From: Nitrososphaerota archaeon
GTDB lineage: Archaea > Thermoproteota > Nitrososphaeria > Nitrososphaerales > UBA57
Direction: 5' to 3'
Assembly (NCBI GenBank): GCA_024860875.1
Contig: JACPSZ010000007.1
Span: 1 to 64,000 of the forward strand
Length of the DNA: 64,000 nt
A program made the position numbers and the translations under genes. The notes beneath the pieces were generated by a model. That model searched no databases. It was not told the DNA's origin and saw nothing but the letters and a program-made list of their open reading frames with translations. Numbering within the stretch: position 1 is the first letter of the stretch; each line of letters opens with the position of its first letter. Below, piece by piece: positions 7,761 to 15,783 of this stretch.

Positions 7761-7819
7761 TAGTTTCGCTCTGGTTTGCCCTTTTCCTCAAGCCTTTATT
7801 TTCTTTGCTAGCTGGGGTT

Positions 7820-7865
7820 GGGTCAACTTATCTGCTCATTGGGCTTATGCAGTTCAAGTTGACCC
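7820..7865. repeat. 10-bp perfect inverted repeat
   Basis: GGGTCAACTT at 7820-7829 pairs with AAGTTGACCC at 7856-7865 across a 26-base spacer. It lies between the 156-residue gene (upstream on the minus strand) and the two-gene insert, so it could end one transcript or regulate the next. Confidence 0.55.
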
Positions 7866-7887
7866 TGAAGTTTGACCACAGCTTTTG

Positions 7888-8358
7888 TTAATAAGACGCT
7901 TCTGAATCAAGTTCATCGATCAGGATGAGAATATAGAATGCTTCCTGAATTGTCAGAATAGCCTTGCCCTTTGCATACTCCATGATAGCCCTCAATGGCT
8001 GACCGTGCAAAACAAATTCGATTAACTCATTGTCGGATCCCATTATACCATACTCTGCTTTCAAAACTTGGGAGCCAAATATTACCGTCAAAGCAGATCG
8101 AGAAAGAACTCCGCCGACTTCAATCTCTCGAACTCTTTTGACTGGAACTCTAACCAATGGCGATTCATGCCATACTGGATATCCAACAGCACTGAGCTGA
8201 AATGCTCTGACAAGATCTCCTATCGCTACGAAGATGTAAGACTCTGGCTTAGGAACTATCTGCTTCGGAGCTATTCTGGGCTTGCGTCCTGCTGGTAGCT
8301 GTTGGATGTCTTGAGCTTTCTTTCTCTTTACATTCCAGAAAACAGGAACAAAGACCAT
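7888..8358 (-). CDS. hypothetical viral protein, 156 aa
   Basis: 156 residues. Basic N-terminus (NVKRKKAQ) followed by a Pro/Lys-rich linker, a beta-rich middle (RVPVKRVREIEVGG) and a C-terminal helix rich in Ile/Leu (AFYILILIDELDSEAS). One base separates its start from the stop of the preceding head-fibre-like gene, so it is in the structural operon, but it lacks recognisable virion motifs. A sequence like its 3' end (encoding DILILADELD) recurs at about 6745-6775, after the two-gene insert, suggesting duplication or scarring around that insertion. Confidence 0.5.
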   Translation of the reverse strand: MVFVPVFWNVKRKKAQDIQQLPAGRKPRIAPKQIVPKPESYIFVAIGDLVRAFQLSAVGYPVWHESPLVRVPVKRVREIEVGGVLSRSALTVIFGSQVLKAEYGIMGSDNELIEFVLHGQPLRAIMEYAKGKAILTIQEAFYILILIDELDSEASY

Positions 8359-8359
8359 T

Positions 8360-9295
8360 TTACTCTAGCGTGAAAAGAATTTCGATGCTCCAAGTTCCTA
8401 CCGTTGAAGAAGTTATCTGCTTTACCGTAATTCCCTTTCCTTCCCTGCACACCAAAGGCCTCAAGCCATCTCTCTTTTGAAAAATGGGGAACATTGTCGT
8501 AAAGGCTCCTGCATGGCCTGTAGTTTCCATAAGACCTTCTGTCGCAGTGAAGAAATCCCTTATGATATCCTGTTCCGTCGGAGCCGTCGTTGGAACTTGC
8601 AGGGCCGTTACCTGTGCTGGAATGGCAGGATCATTTTCATCGTAGAGTCTTGGGGTCAGTGTTGTCCCACCTGACCCTTGAGCTGTCGTCCTCTTGACGT
8701 TCATATTAAAGCCCACGCCTGTAACTGCAGCTGCTTGCGTATATCGAGCCCATATTTCATGTATCTTCATTATCTTCCCTGAGCCAGTTGCATTGAATAA
8801 TGAGATGAAGTGCTTGTTTGCTGCAGAAGCCTGTGCTGCAGTGTTCATTACAACGTAGGTTGCCAGCTCTGTAGATCCGCCTGCTGAAACTGTCTTTAGG
8901 TTATTCGATGCGTCAAAGGCAAGCTTGTCAGTCTGAGCCTTTATCGCTGCAAGAGTGATCTCCGTTGCTCTTGTAGAAAGTGCAGCATCGAGGTTATCTG
9001 TCTTGGCCTTGATAAGCCCAAGAGTTGTTTCAGTTGCCAGACCACTTTCGAGTTTATTCCAGAGATCAGCTAGAGTCTTCGCAGGCGTCCCTAGAATAGC
9101 ATCCCTTAGAGCTGAATGAGCAATATCGAATTTGGCATCGAAATCTGCCTTTTCAAGAAGATCTAATAATGAAGATGCAGAGCCTTTAGCTATCTTGACA
9201 ACAGGAGTGTATCTGTTCTGGCCGCTTATGCTCTCTAAAATTGCCCTGACAGCCTTCTGATTCCCTTCGTCTACCTTGACAAAATCTTCGCTCAT
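8360..9295 (-). CDS. head-fibre or decoration-like structural protein with helical repeats
   Basis: 311 residues. Residues about 88-125 hold two imperfect repeats of the type ATETTLGLIKAKTDNLDAAL and ATEITLAAIKAQTDKL, common in phage fibre and adsorption proteins as trimeric coiled coils. The C-terminal 190 residues are beta-rich and resemble virion-surface domains seen in many phages (ISLFNATGSGKIMKIHEIW, then GGTTLTPRLYDENDPAIPAQ). This suggests a trimer with a helical stalk and a beta head displayed on the capsid. It overlaps the previous gene by four bases. Receptor binding is possible; the assignment is by sequence texture and position. Confidence 0.5.
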   Translation of the reverse strand: MSEDFVKVDEGNQKAVRAILESISGQNRYTPVVKIAKGSASSLLDLLEKADFDAKFDIAHSALRDAILGTPAKTLADLWNKLESGLATETTLGLIKAKTDNLDAALSTRATEITLAAIKAQTDKLAFDASNNLKTVSAGGSTELATYVVMNTAAQASAANKHFISLFNATGSGKIMKIHEIWARYTQAAAVTGVGFNMNVKRTTAQGSGGTTLTPRLYDENDPAIPAQVTALQVPTTAPTEQDIIRDFFTATEGLMETTGHAGAFTTMFPIFQKRDGLRPLVCREGKGITVKQITSSTVGTWSIEILFTLE

Positions 9296-9603
9296 TCAAT
9301 AGACCTCGGTAGCCATGTAATTTCGAGAAGCCACTTTGATTCCAAAGGCTCCTCTCTATCGATAGGAACATTCCAAGCGAAGACAATTTTGCCAGACTCT
9401 CCGGGCTCTAATCTGCCAGGATACGATATCTCCAATGCTTTGCTCTGTGCGCTTATGAATAACTCAACGGGGAAGACATTCTCATTCCTTACGAAGAGCT
9501 CCTTTCTCGCTAGGTCGCCAGCTCTTGCCCTTCCAAAATCTACTTGTGGCTCTACAGGCAGAGTAAAATTCTCGTCAGAGTAGAATCTTAGCTTTGACTG
9601 CAT
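9292..9603 (-). CDS. Ig-like small structural protein
   Basis: 103 residues, all beta. The pattern of VDFGRARAGDLARKELFVRN followed by GESGKIVFAWNVP is that of Ig-fold ASPM/MSP-like or DUF1573-like domains, with strands separated by Gly/Pro turns. It lies between portal and the head-fibre-like gene, overlapping the latter by four bases, so it is probably a capsid or fibre accessory protein. No catalytic residues are apparent. Confidence 0.5.
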   Translation of the reverse strand: MQSKLRFYSDENFTLPVEPQVDFGRARAGDLARKELFVRNENVFPVELFISAQSKALEISYPGRLEPGESGKIVFAWNVPIDREEPLESKWLLEITWLPRSIE

Positions 9604-9609
9604 TTGTGA

Positions 9610-11082
9610 TCAAGAAAGCCTTCTTTCCATCTTCCTGAGGACGCTTAATTTGCTCTGCCTTATGCTCTGTTCGAGTTCTCTGATCCTATTAGCTTCTTCA
9701 TCGTTAGCCTCGGAAACCATCATCCTTCGAAGGTCGAACCCGAACCTGTCCCAATTGGAAGCCTTTGCGAGCTTTGCCTTCCTGCTAGATTCTACTTGTC
9801 CGCCCTCTGTTCCGAGTTCCCAGACCTTGTAGCCCAGATTCTTGAGATTCTCTCTTGCTTCGTCAATTCGCATCAGAGGCTGCCCGCTTATGATTGTGCT
9901 CGCAGCTTGCAGAACCACCATAGGATCTAATTCTGGAACTTCTGGGATTCCCCAATTCACTCTAACTCTTGCTTCAGACCAAGGAACAGGTACACCATTG
10001 GCATTGATCCATGGATGGGCAGAATACCAAGGACGCAACAAAAGATTCTCAACATCCCTTTTGAGATCCCTCTGGAACATCATTATCTTGCGTTCGGCAG
10101 CTTCCAGAATGGCGTCAACGCTTGCGTAGGTAAAGCCCGGGGTAGAGAATAATCTTCCAACTGGATTCTGTATTCCTTGAATGATCAAGCTTTGGACAAC
10201 ATCGATGTAGCCATCAATGTCGTAAGATCTTTGACCTCCGATTTCCTGAGCTTGTGCGTTTGTGCCAACAAAATCTTCCTCTGGGTTTAGAACCTTCAGT
10301 GTTGACTTGTTCTGATTGATTACGTCTGAAGAAGCTCCTGGAAAGTTGTATATTGTCCTCCGCAGATAGCGGTGGAGGATCTTTCGAATGTCATCGATCG
10401 CTTGGCTATCAATATCGACAATGCTGGGCATCTTCTTTGTCTTCAGCTCCCCATTCTCCTTGACATTGTAAGTGCGCTCTACCAATAGCTGATGAATCAA
10501 ACCTAGTCCAAAGGGCGAAGCATTGCTTCTCCTGAAGGTGAAATGAATAAGGTCGGATGCGTTAATCTGTCTATAACCTGCAGCACCAAGGAATTCGTAT
10601 GATCTTGGCTCTTTGTTCGCATCCCAGTAGATCTTCCTCAAAGTGCTAATAGGCAGCCATTTTAGATCGAAGCCATCGCCCTTTTCAAATATTGAATTAC
10701 CATAGGCAAGTTTTTCCTGAGTAACTATTGCGTTGAAGGAATCTAATCGAATCTCTTCCACATAGCTGGAGATGTAGTCCTTGATGTTTTCGTTTGACGC
10801 AGAGACGTAGAAACCAGGCCCTACGATAGCTTCTGTCAAAAAGTCTATCCCAAACGAAATGCTGACAACAGTTTCATACGCCTCTACCATCTTCGACAAG
10901 GGTATCTTTGGGCTGCTCCATTGAGCAGAATCAGTCAGCGGCTTCTCCAAGAGATGGGCTTCAAAGAATAGATCAAAATCCGTCTTGGAGATCTTTCTGC
11001 TTGCCTGTTCCCTGATGGGGTATATCATACCCCTTTGATTGCCTTCCTTTGAACCTGATTTTGACCACGGGAAAAGACGCAT
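9610..11082 (-). CDS. portal protein
   Basis: 490 residues, the usual portal length. It follows the terminase genes (after the cargo pair) and precedes the head genes, the standard place. The N-terminal part has an alpha/beta wing (SISFGIDFLTEAIVGPGFYV), the middle has EKGDGFDLKWLPISTLRKIYWD and HFTFRRSNASPFGLGLIH, typical of portal wing and clip regions, and a long C-terminal helix carries many Arg/Lys/Glu residues. The portal forms a 12-mer ring for DNA entry and exit and binds the terminase. ATG at 11082 is 26 bases after a perfect viral promoter-like element. Confidence 0.75.
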   Translation of the reverse strand: MRLFPWSKSGSKEGNQRGMIYPIREQASRKISKTDFDLFFEAHLLEKPLTDSAQWSSPKIPLSKMVEAYETVVSISFGIDFLTEAIVGPGFYVSASNENIKDYISSYVEEIRLDSFNAIVTQEKLAYGNSIFEKGDGFDLKWLPISTLRKIYWDANKEPRSYEFLGAAGYRQINASDLIHFTFRRSNASPFGLGLIHQLLVERTYNVKENGELKTKKMPSIVDIDSQAIDDIRKILHRYLRRTIYNFPGASSDVINQNKSTLKVLNPEEDFVGTNAQAQEIGGQRSYDIDGYIDVVQSLIIQGIQNPVGRLFSTPGFTYASVDAILEAAERKIMMFQRDLKRDVENLLLRPWYSAHPWINANGVPVPWSEARVRVNWGIPEVPELDPMVVLQAASTIISGQPLMRIDEARENLKNLGYKVWELGTEGGQVESSRKAKLAKASNWDRFGFDLRRMMVSEANDEEANRIRELEQSIRQSKLSVLRKMERRLS

Positions 11083-11107
11083 TCAATATGAGATTTTTCT
11101 GACGGCG

Positions 11108-11118
11108 TTAAGAGAACT
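11108..11118 (-). promoter_or_regulatory. viral promoter-like element, copy 6
   Basis: Perfect minus-strand AGTTCTCTTAA, 26 bases before the portal ATG at 11082, in the divergent gap facing the NYN gene. Confidence 0.65.
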
Positions 11119-11252
11119 GTTTAGCGTAGTCGATGTTAAGTCGTAGGGGACATGGAAGGAGTTTCGCGCATATCAACCGAAGAGCTAACAGCGCCATCTA
11201 AGAAATCGTAAGAAGTGAAAAGCTTGATGGCATCGTTTATTTAGTAAATACG

Positions 11253-12044
11253 TTGTACGGAAGTAGTTTGTCGGGAAATAGGCCTGCGGATAATAAAGAA
11301 GAGCTCGATTCCAAACTAGCAATTCTGATTGATGCAGATAATACCCCATACGGGTCGATTAAGCAGATTCTTGACGCTTGCGCAAGATTCGGCCGAGCCA
11401 TAATCAAGAGGGCATATGGAGATTGGACAACATCATATCTCCAAAGTTGGAATGAGGTTTTCAAGGAATACGCCATCAAACCCATGCAACAATTTCAGTA
11501 TACCACAGGCAAGAATGTATCTGATTCTGCACTGATCATAGATGCAATGGACATACTGCATCAAAAAAGCGTTGATACATTCATTCTTGTCACAAGTGAC
11601 AGTGATTTTACGGGACTAGCAACACGGATTAGAGAAGAGGGCCTTACGGTTATCGGTATAGGCAGAATGACTACCCCCGCCTCGTTCGTCAAGGGTTGTG
11701 ATCAGTTCCTTCTAATTGAAAACCTGACTGGAACGCCCGTTGGAGCTGGAAGCGAGGGGGCGTCTGCAAAAGCAGCGGTCACACCCGTAGCAGTACCCAA
11801 GAACATACCAATTAAGAATGACGGGAAGGAATTGCTGATTAGGGCAGTTGAGCAAGCAAAAGATGAAAACGGTTTTGTGAAAGGTGCAAAACTTGGTGTC
11901 ATTCTAAAGAGGTTGGATCCTACATTCTCACCAGCTAATTACGGTGCCCGAAAATTAGCCGACTTTGTAGATCGTCACCCTGATGTCGTAAAGTTGGTTG
12001 GCAAGCGTACAGCAACCGACCCAACTTATCAAGTTGTCAAATAG
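11253..12044 (+). CDS. NYN/LabA-like PIN-fold nuclease with OST-HTH domain
   Basis: 263 residues. Residues 17-150 are a NYN (LabA/DUF88) domain: AILIDADNTPYGSI near residue 26 carries the first metal-binding Asp pair, IIDAMDIL the middle acidic residue, and FILVTSDSDFTGLATRIRE the conserved TSDSDF. NYN domains are PIN-fold RNases. After a Pro/Ala linker, residues 190-263 match an OST-HTH/LOTUS RNA-binding domain (GAKLGVILKRLDPTFSPANYG). It lies between portal and terminase, on the opposite strand, and convergent with an HhH gene. TTG at 11253 is the first usable start; the fold begins about 16 residues later. Likely a cargo gene; a role in RNA-targeting defence or counter-defence is inference. 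Confidence 0.8.
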   Translation: MYGSSLSGNRPADNKEELDSKLAILIDADNTPYGSIKQILDACARFGRAIIKRAYGDWTTSYLQSWNEVFKEYAIKPMQQFQYTTGKNVSDSALIIDAMDILHQKSVDTFILVTSDSDFTGLATRIREEGLTVIGIGRMTTPASFVKGCDQFLLIENLTGTPVGAGSEGASAKAAVTPVAVPKNIPIKNDGKELLIRAVEQAKDENGFVKGAKLGVILKRLDPTFSPANYGARKLADFVDRHPDVVKLVGKRTATDPTYQVVK

Positions 12045-12127
12045 ATGATGTCTGTTGCGATTAGCGCGTAGGTTGGAGCACGAATGCGTCATCTGGTTCA
12101 CCGGGATGCACTTAGCCTCTGTGGTTC

Positions 12128-13147
12128 CTACTTGCGAGGCTCCGAGTATATTCGTTCCAACTCTTCCTTGACATCCAGTAGACTCAATCTACCTAGCGCT
12201 CTTATTTTGATATCCATTGGGGAAGCCTTCGTGGTCATATTGTAAACCATCTGCATGATATCGCCGGGCGTTTTGCATTTTTTCAATCCGAGCTCTAATT
12301 TATCCACAGAATGCTGCAACCACGATTGCCTAACCCTTCTGTTGTCAATGACGACGCGCATTACTATTTCAGTCATCTTCTGGCGTTTAACATCTTCGTA
12401 GCTATCCTTTGATTGACTTAGAACTTCATTATCCTTTACGAACATGGTAGCGGACAGAGGCTTGATCTCATCGGAGAACGCAAATAACGCCATATCAATA
12501 TCGGCTGGGCGTAGGAGATTTTGATCTGCCATAGTCCTAACGACCTTAAGGTATTGCAAATACATCGCGGTATCGACGGGTTTGTCTCTGGTTCCTTCAA
12601 AGGTTTCAGCCAGGGGTTCCAACATTTTTAACTCGAAATAACGACCGCCGGTGTTCGAGAGAATAGCCCAATTTCTATAGTCTACGACGGCGTATTTGTT
12701 AGGGTCGAGGAATCGCAAGACTGCTGACGCAATCTTCCTACTGCCCCCTATTCCAAAACCTCTGAGCGAACCGATTGCATCGATTGCTTCCATATCTGAA
12801 CCCTTATCGAGTGCACTCCAAACACGACTAAACGCGGACTTTATCCCATCGTAGTTGTTCGTGATCACTTGCGCTATCATGTCCTTGGCCTGGAGTTCGT
12901 ATGGTTCTTTCCAAACCGCTACGTCTACAAGAAAAAGCAGTAGGGTCACATCATCGGTGATTTCCCTTAATGCTATGCTCCTCCCAAGCGCTTCTAGTCG
13001 TTGCGTAAGGCTCCACTGTCCAGGATAATACTTGTCGAATCTCTCTCTTGCAAGACCGAGATACCTCCTGAAGAATTCTTGATGACCAAGTTCTCTTGGA
13101 GAGTTGCCTGACCAAGCCAAGTTATTCGGGATCCTCCCACTGCGCAT
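12128..13147 (-). CDS. HhH-containing protein of unknown function, viral cargo
   Basis: 339 residues. Residues about 125-165 carry a helix-hairpin-helix pattern, LRGFGIGGSRKIASAVLRF followed by DPNKYAVVDYR, close to the HhH-GPD arrangement of base-excision glycosylases (Gly-x-Gly, then a conserved Asp further on). The rest is helical with a charged C-terminus and is not recognised. It is convergent with the NYN gene (83 bases between stops) and separates portal from terminase, so it forms a cargo pair with that gene. DNA binding is likely from the HhH; glycosylase activity is only possible. Confidence 0.5.
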   Translation of the reverse strand: MRSGRIPNNLAWSGNSPRELGHQEFFRRYLGLARERFDKYYPGQWSLTQRLEALGRSIALREITDDVTLLLFLVDVAVWKEPYELQAKDMIAQVITNNYDGIKSAFSRVWSALDKGSDMEAIDAIGSLRGFGIGGSRKIASAVLRFLDPNKYAVVDYRNWAILSNTGGRYFELKMLEPLAETFEGTRDKPVDTAMYLQYLKVVRTMADQNLLRPADIDMALFAFSDEIKPLSATMFVKDNEVLSQSKDSYEDVKRQKMTEIVMRVVIDNRRVRQSWLQHSVDKLELGLKKCKTPGDIMQMVYNMTTKASPMDIKIRALGRLSLLDVKEELERIYSEPRK

Positions 13148-13227
13148 CGGTTTACTTTACTTAATCCTTACTGGTGCATAACTCATGTGAGGAATTTCGG
13201 GTTCCAAGGTATCCAATTCGTTTGAGG

Positions 13228-13761
13228 CTAGTCATTGATGGGATAGATCCTGTTATCGATCCCTAATAGTTGAGGTCTGGCTGCATGCACGGCCATGGCA
13301 AAGGCCCAGAACAAATCATCGTGCCTTCCCTGAGGATGTTCATACCGAATCGTACCAGCTTGTGAGATGGTTCGCTCCTGCTCTCTTGTTTGTGTTAACA
13401 GCTCTTCGGCTCCCTTTCTTGGCAGGAGCACTTTCCCGTTGGTCAAGAACAAAACAACATCGCTGACCATCTCATGTTTTGATGCTGCTGAGAATCTTAA
13501 TGAGTTAATGGGAAAGCCAAGAGCCTTCAACCTTTCTGAGAAGCTTATTTCGTTGGTAGCATCGACTGCCAATTCCATCATCCCATAGCGATTCATGTAC
13601 TGAAGGAGGTCCTGCTCAATAACGCTGTACTGCACATGGGGCCAGAGCTTCAGGGCTCGGAGCTCAGCCCTTTGTACCGATCCTTCTAAAATCCTGAGCA
13701 GTATGAATGCTGAATGGTCTCTATACCTTGCTAGATCCAAACCTGCATAGTGCATTACCAT
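13228..13761 (-). CDS. terL: terminase large subunit, nuclease part (TerL C-terminal)
   Basis: 177 residues with the RNase H-like nuclease fold of TerL. The first metal-binding Asp is in AGLDLARYRDHSAF (near residue 9), the second region is MELAVDATNE (near 65), and the last is GRHDDLFWAFAMA near residue 150. This part makes the packaging cuts at headful or cos sites. Its ATG directly follows, in the same frame, the TAA that ends the ATPase part, so TerL is broken by one codon. No good ribosome-binding site precedes the ATG. Readthrough, reinitiation, separate subunits or a disabling mutation are all possible. Confidence 0.75.
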   Translation of the reverse strand: MVMHYAGLDLARYRDHSAFILLRILEGSVQRAELRALKLWPHVQYSVIEQDLLQYMNRYGMMELAVDATNEISFSERLKALGFPINSLRFSAASKHEMVSDVVLFLTNGKVLLPRKGAEELLTQTREQERTISQAGTIRYEHPQGRHDDLFWAFAMAVHAARPQLLGIDNRIYPIND

Positions 13762-14625
13762 TTACAATTCATCCATTTCATAATCTCTTAGCGAAGAATC
13801 TATGATGCTTTCAGGAACTGCTGCCTGCTGTGAAGATATGAACATGCATTCGAATTCTTGAGGGAATAAAGGCCCAAGCCTGCTCTTTGCATCATCGATA
13901 AACCCTTGCGTCATCAGACCAGCTGCAAGCCCTGCATTATAGTCATATGTGAAAGCCTTCATCGAAATTTCCCCAGCGATAGCAGCCTTGTAAACTCTCC
14001 AGAAATATCCCCTTTGCCCTCTAGGAGTGCTGACAACATCAAGGTAGCCCTGAGTGTTCGCAAGTCTAGAATAAGTCGCTGCAAGGAATTCTTCATCGTC
14101 CAATAAACCGTAATGAGCCGCTTCATCAAGAAAAGCGTATTTCAATCTTGGCCATCCTCTAATCATTGCTGCTCTCCTTGGCATTACAAAGAATGTTGTT
14201 CCATCGATCAGCATCAGACGTTTTGCGGTAGGCTCTCCACGAATCAGTCTGCTAAGTATATCTGAGTTGGTAAAGATCTGCTGAAGCCTCCGCATGTTCT
14301 CCATTGCCAATTCGAGGGCCTGTGCTCCTAGCATGAGTTGATAGCCTCTGCAATCTCCAACAACAGCTTTCGTTATCATCCTTCGCAGAATAGCTTCTGT
14401 AATTCCTATCTTGTTGGATTTGTTGACTATGATCTCCTTGCCTGGATACGAAATGATGCCGAACTGATATTGTGTGAGTTGGGATGGTTGGTTCGTAAGA
14501 GGATGCTTTGGCAGTCCTATGGTTTCATTGAATAAGCGTGGGTCATCTGGCAGTGTCGCAGGCGATTCAAAAGTATTGCCGTAAACCTCTGCGAGTCTCT
14601 GAAATCCTTTAAACCGTCGATTCAA
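13762..14625 (-). CDS. terL: terminase large subunit, ATPase part (TerL N-terminal)
   Basis: 287 residues with the packaging ATPase motifs: a Walker A-like NKSNKIGIT near residue 68, Walker B YAFLDEAA near 167 with the catalytic Glu, and a coupling motif STPRGQRGYF near 200. It powers DNA translocation into the prohead through the portal. Its start overlaps the small terminase gene by 17 bases. It ends in Asp-Glu-Leu-TAA, immediately followed in frame by the nuclease part; together the two would be about 465 residues, a normal TerL length. Confidence 0.8.
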   Translation of the reverse strand: MNRRFKGFQRLAEVYGNTFESPATLPDDPRLFNETIGLPKHPLTNQPSQLTQYQFGIISYPGKEIIVNKSNKIGITEAILRRMITKAVVGDCRGYQLMLGAQALELAMENMRRLQQIFTNSDILSRLIRGEPTAKRLMLIDGTTFFVMPRRAAMIRGWPRLKYAFLDEAAHYGLLDDEEFLAATYSRLANTQGYLDVVSTPRGQRGYFWRVYKAAIAGEISMKAFTYDYNAGLAAGLMTQGFIDDAKSRLGPLFPQEFECMFISSQQAAVPESIIDSSLRDYEMDEL

Positions 14626-15076
14626 ACTCTCTCGCTTTCATCCTATTTTGAAGTCTATTCTTCAATGAGTAGTTCCAGAGAGTAGGAACAGAAGTCAGAA
14701 CATCGACCTTATCGAGCTCGATTTCCTTGATCAGTTCAAATGCCTTAAGGCGTGCTTCTGGCGAAACTTCCTGGTTGAGGGATAATTTCTCAGCTTCTCG
14801 CTGCTGTTCTTGCAGGATGTCGATCGCATTTCTAATCGCTGAAACTAGGGCTCCCTTTGCCTGCTCATCGAGCCACTTCTGATCTTCTTTAGTTATTGCC
14901 GCCATGTCCCTGGCGAATGTGGTTCTAGGAATGTTCAACTGCTGTCTAATCTCAGCGGGCCTGTATAGCAGATAGAGATTTTCACGTATGCGCTGCCTTC
15001 GTAGCTTTGCTGCCTCGCTTACACCTAGCCTTCTTCTAGGCTGATCGCTCAGTTTAGAATCGTCAGACAGCTCCAA
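14609..15076 (-). CDS. terS: terminase small subunit
   Basis: 155 residues. An N-terminal helix-turn-helix (YRPAEIRQQLNIPRTTFARD, about residues 38-57) is followed by a long Gln/Glu-rich helical stretch (AIDILQEQQREAEKLSLNQE), the usual TerS layout of DNA-recognition plus oligomerisation domains. TerS marks viral DNA and hands it to TerL. It overlaps TerL by 17 bases. It lies just downstream of the ParB-like gene with a 59-base gap and no promoter-like element of the AGTTCTCTTAA type. Confidence 0.7.
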   Translation of the reverse strand: MELSDDSKLSDQPRRRLGVSEAAKLRRQRIRENLYLLYRPAEIRQQLNIPRTTFARDMAAITKEDQKWLDEQAKGALVSAIRNAIDILQEQQREAEKLSLNQEVSPEARLKAFELIKEIELDKVDVLTSVPTLWNYSLKNRLQNRMKAREFESTV

Positions 15077-15135
15077 ACAGCTCCATCATTGAGATGATAA
15101 TAGGCATGCCCAGAAATATTCGCATTTATGACCAG

Positions 15136-15783
15136 CTAAGGCTTGACAGAGCCGTATTCAGAAAAGATTTTGACCATTGCATACCCCTTGTCGCACTGCT
15201 CCTTCTTCATGACATCCTCCAGAGTCTGCATAATCATGTCGTACTGCTGCTTTGATGGGATTGACGCCGATACTGTGAAGGATTGTCTTCTGCCCTGAAA
15301 TTCTACCTTTTTGATTGGCTCTGCCTTAGCACTGACTGGATTTAGAATGAGTGAGAACTCTTTGTCCGGTATCATCATACGGTTTTTTATACTCTCAAGA
15401 GGTAGCTTGAAGCTATCCTTCAGTTCCGTGACAAGTTTAGCAAACTTTTCTTTTACGAGCTCTCCATGCTCCCTATTCCTTGTTACAGTTTCAATTCTGG
15501 CAGAAATATCATCTCTCTCTACAACATAGCATTGAATCTCCTTCATGTCTAGCCTTCTATCCTGACAAGCTAACCATCTGTGCTCCCCGTCGATTATTTC
15601 GTAGTGATGACCATCAACATTCTTGCATAAGCACGTTCTAACCAGTATCGCTCCAAGAAACCCATTCTGCTTTATGTCCTGAACCAGAGCGTCAAAGATC
15701 TCTGGCTTCATCGAGTTAGGGTTCCATGTATTAGGATGAATTCTCTCGATTGATACTGCTGTCAGAGCTGTTACTTTCTTCAT
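15136..15783 (-). CDS. ParB/Srx-like nuclease domain protein
   Basis: ParB N-terminal-type domain: IHPNTWNPNSM near the start, a middle strand/helix pair (ILVRTCLC), then the hallmark DGEHRWLACQD. ParB-superfamily proteins bind DNA, use CTP, or act as nucleases in phage and conflict contexts. I prefer ATG 15783 (MKKVTAL), which overlaps the end of the ABC/GNAT gene; an upstream ATG at 15801 would add six residues. The C-terminal third is not recognised. It forms a run with the ABC/GNAT and ASCH genes directly before the terminase, a set reminiscent of viral nucleic-acid modification or partition cassettes. Confidence 0.7.
   Translation of the reverse strand: MKKVTALTAVSIERIHPNTWNPNSMKPEIFDALVQDIKQNGFLGAILVRTCLCKNVDGHHYEIIDGEHRWLACQDRRLDMKEIQCYVVERDDISARIETVTRNREHGELVKEKFAKLVTELKDSFKLPLESIKNRMMIPDKEFSLILNPVSAKAEPIKKVEFQGRRQSFTVSASIPSKQQYDMIMQTLEDVMKKEQCDKGYAMVKIFSEYGSVKP

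Noticed and set aside
11102-11110. ACGGCGTTA next to the portal promoter as a copy of the sulfur palindrome
   Set aside because: Only one half-site; it overlaps the viral element and is not palindromic.
13089-13099. AGTTCTCTTGG on the plus strand inside the HhH gene
   Set aside because: It is in coding sequence, on the opposite strand from the virus elements, and not upstream of a start codon.
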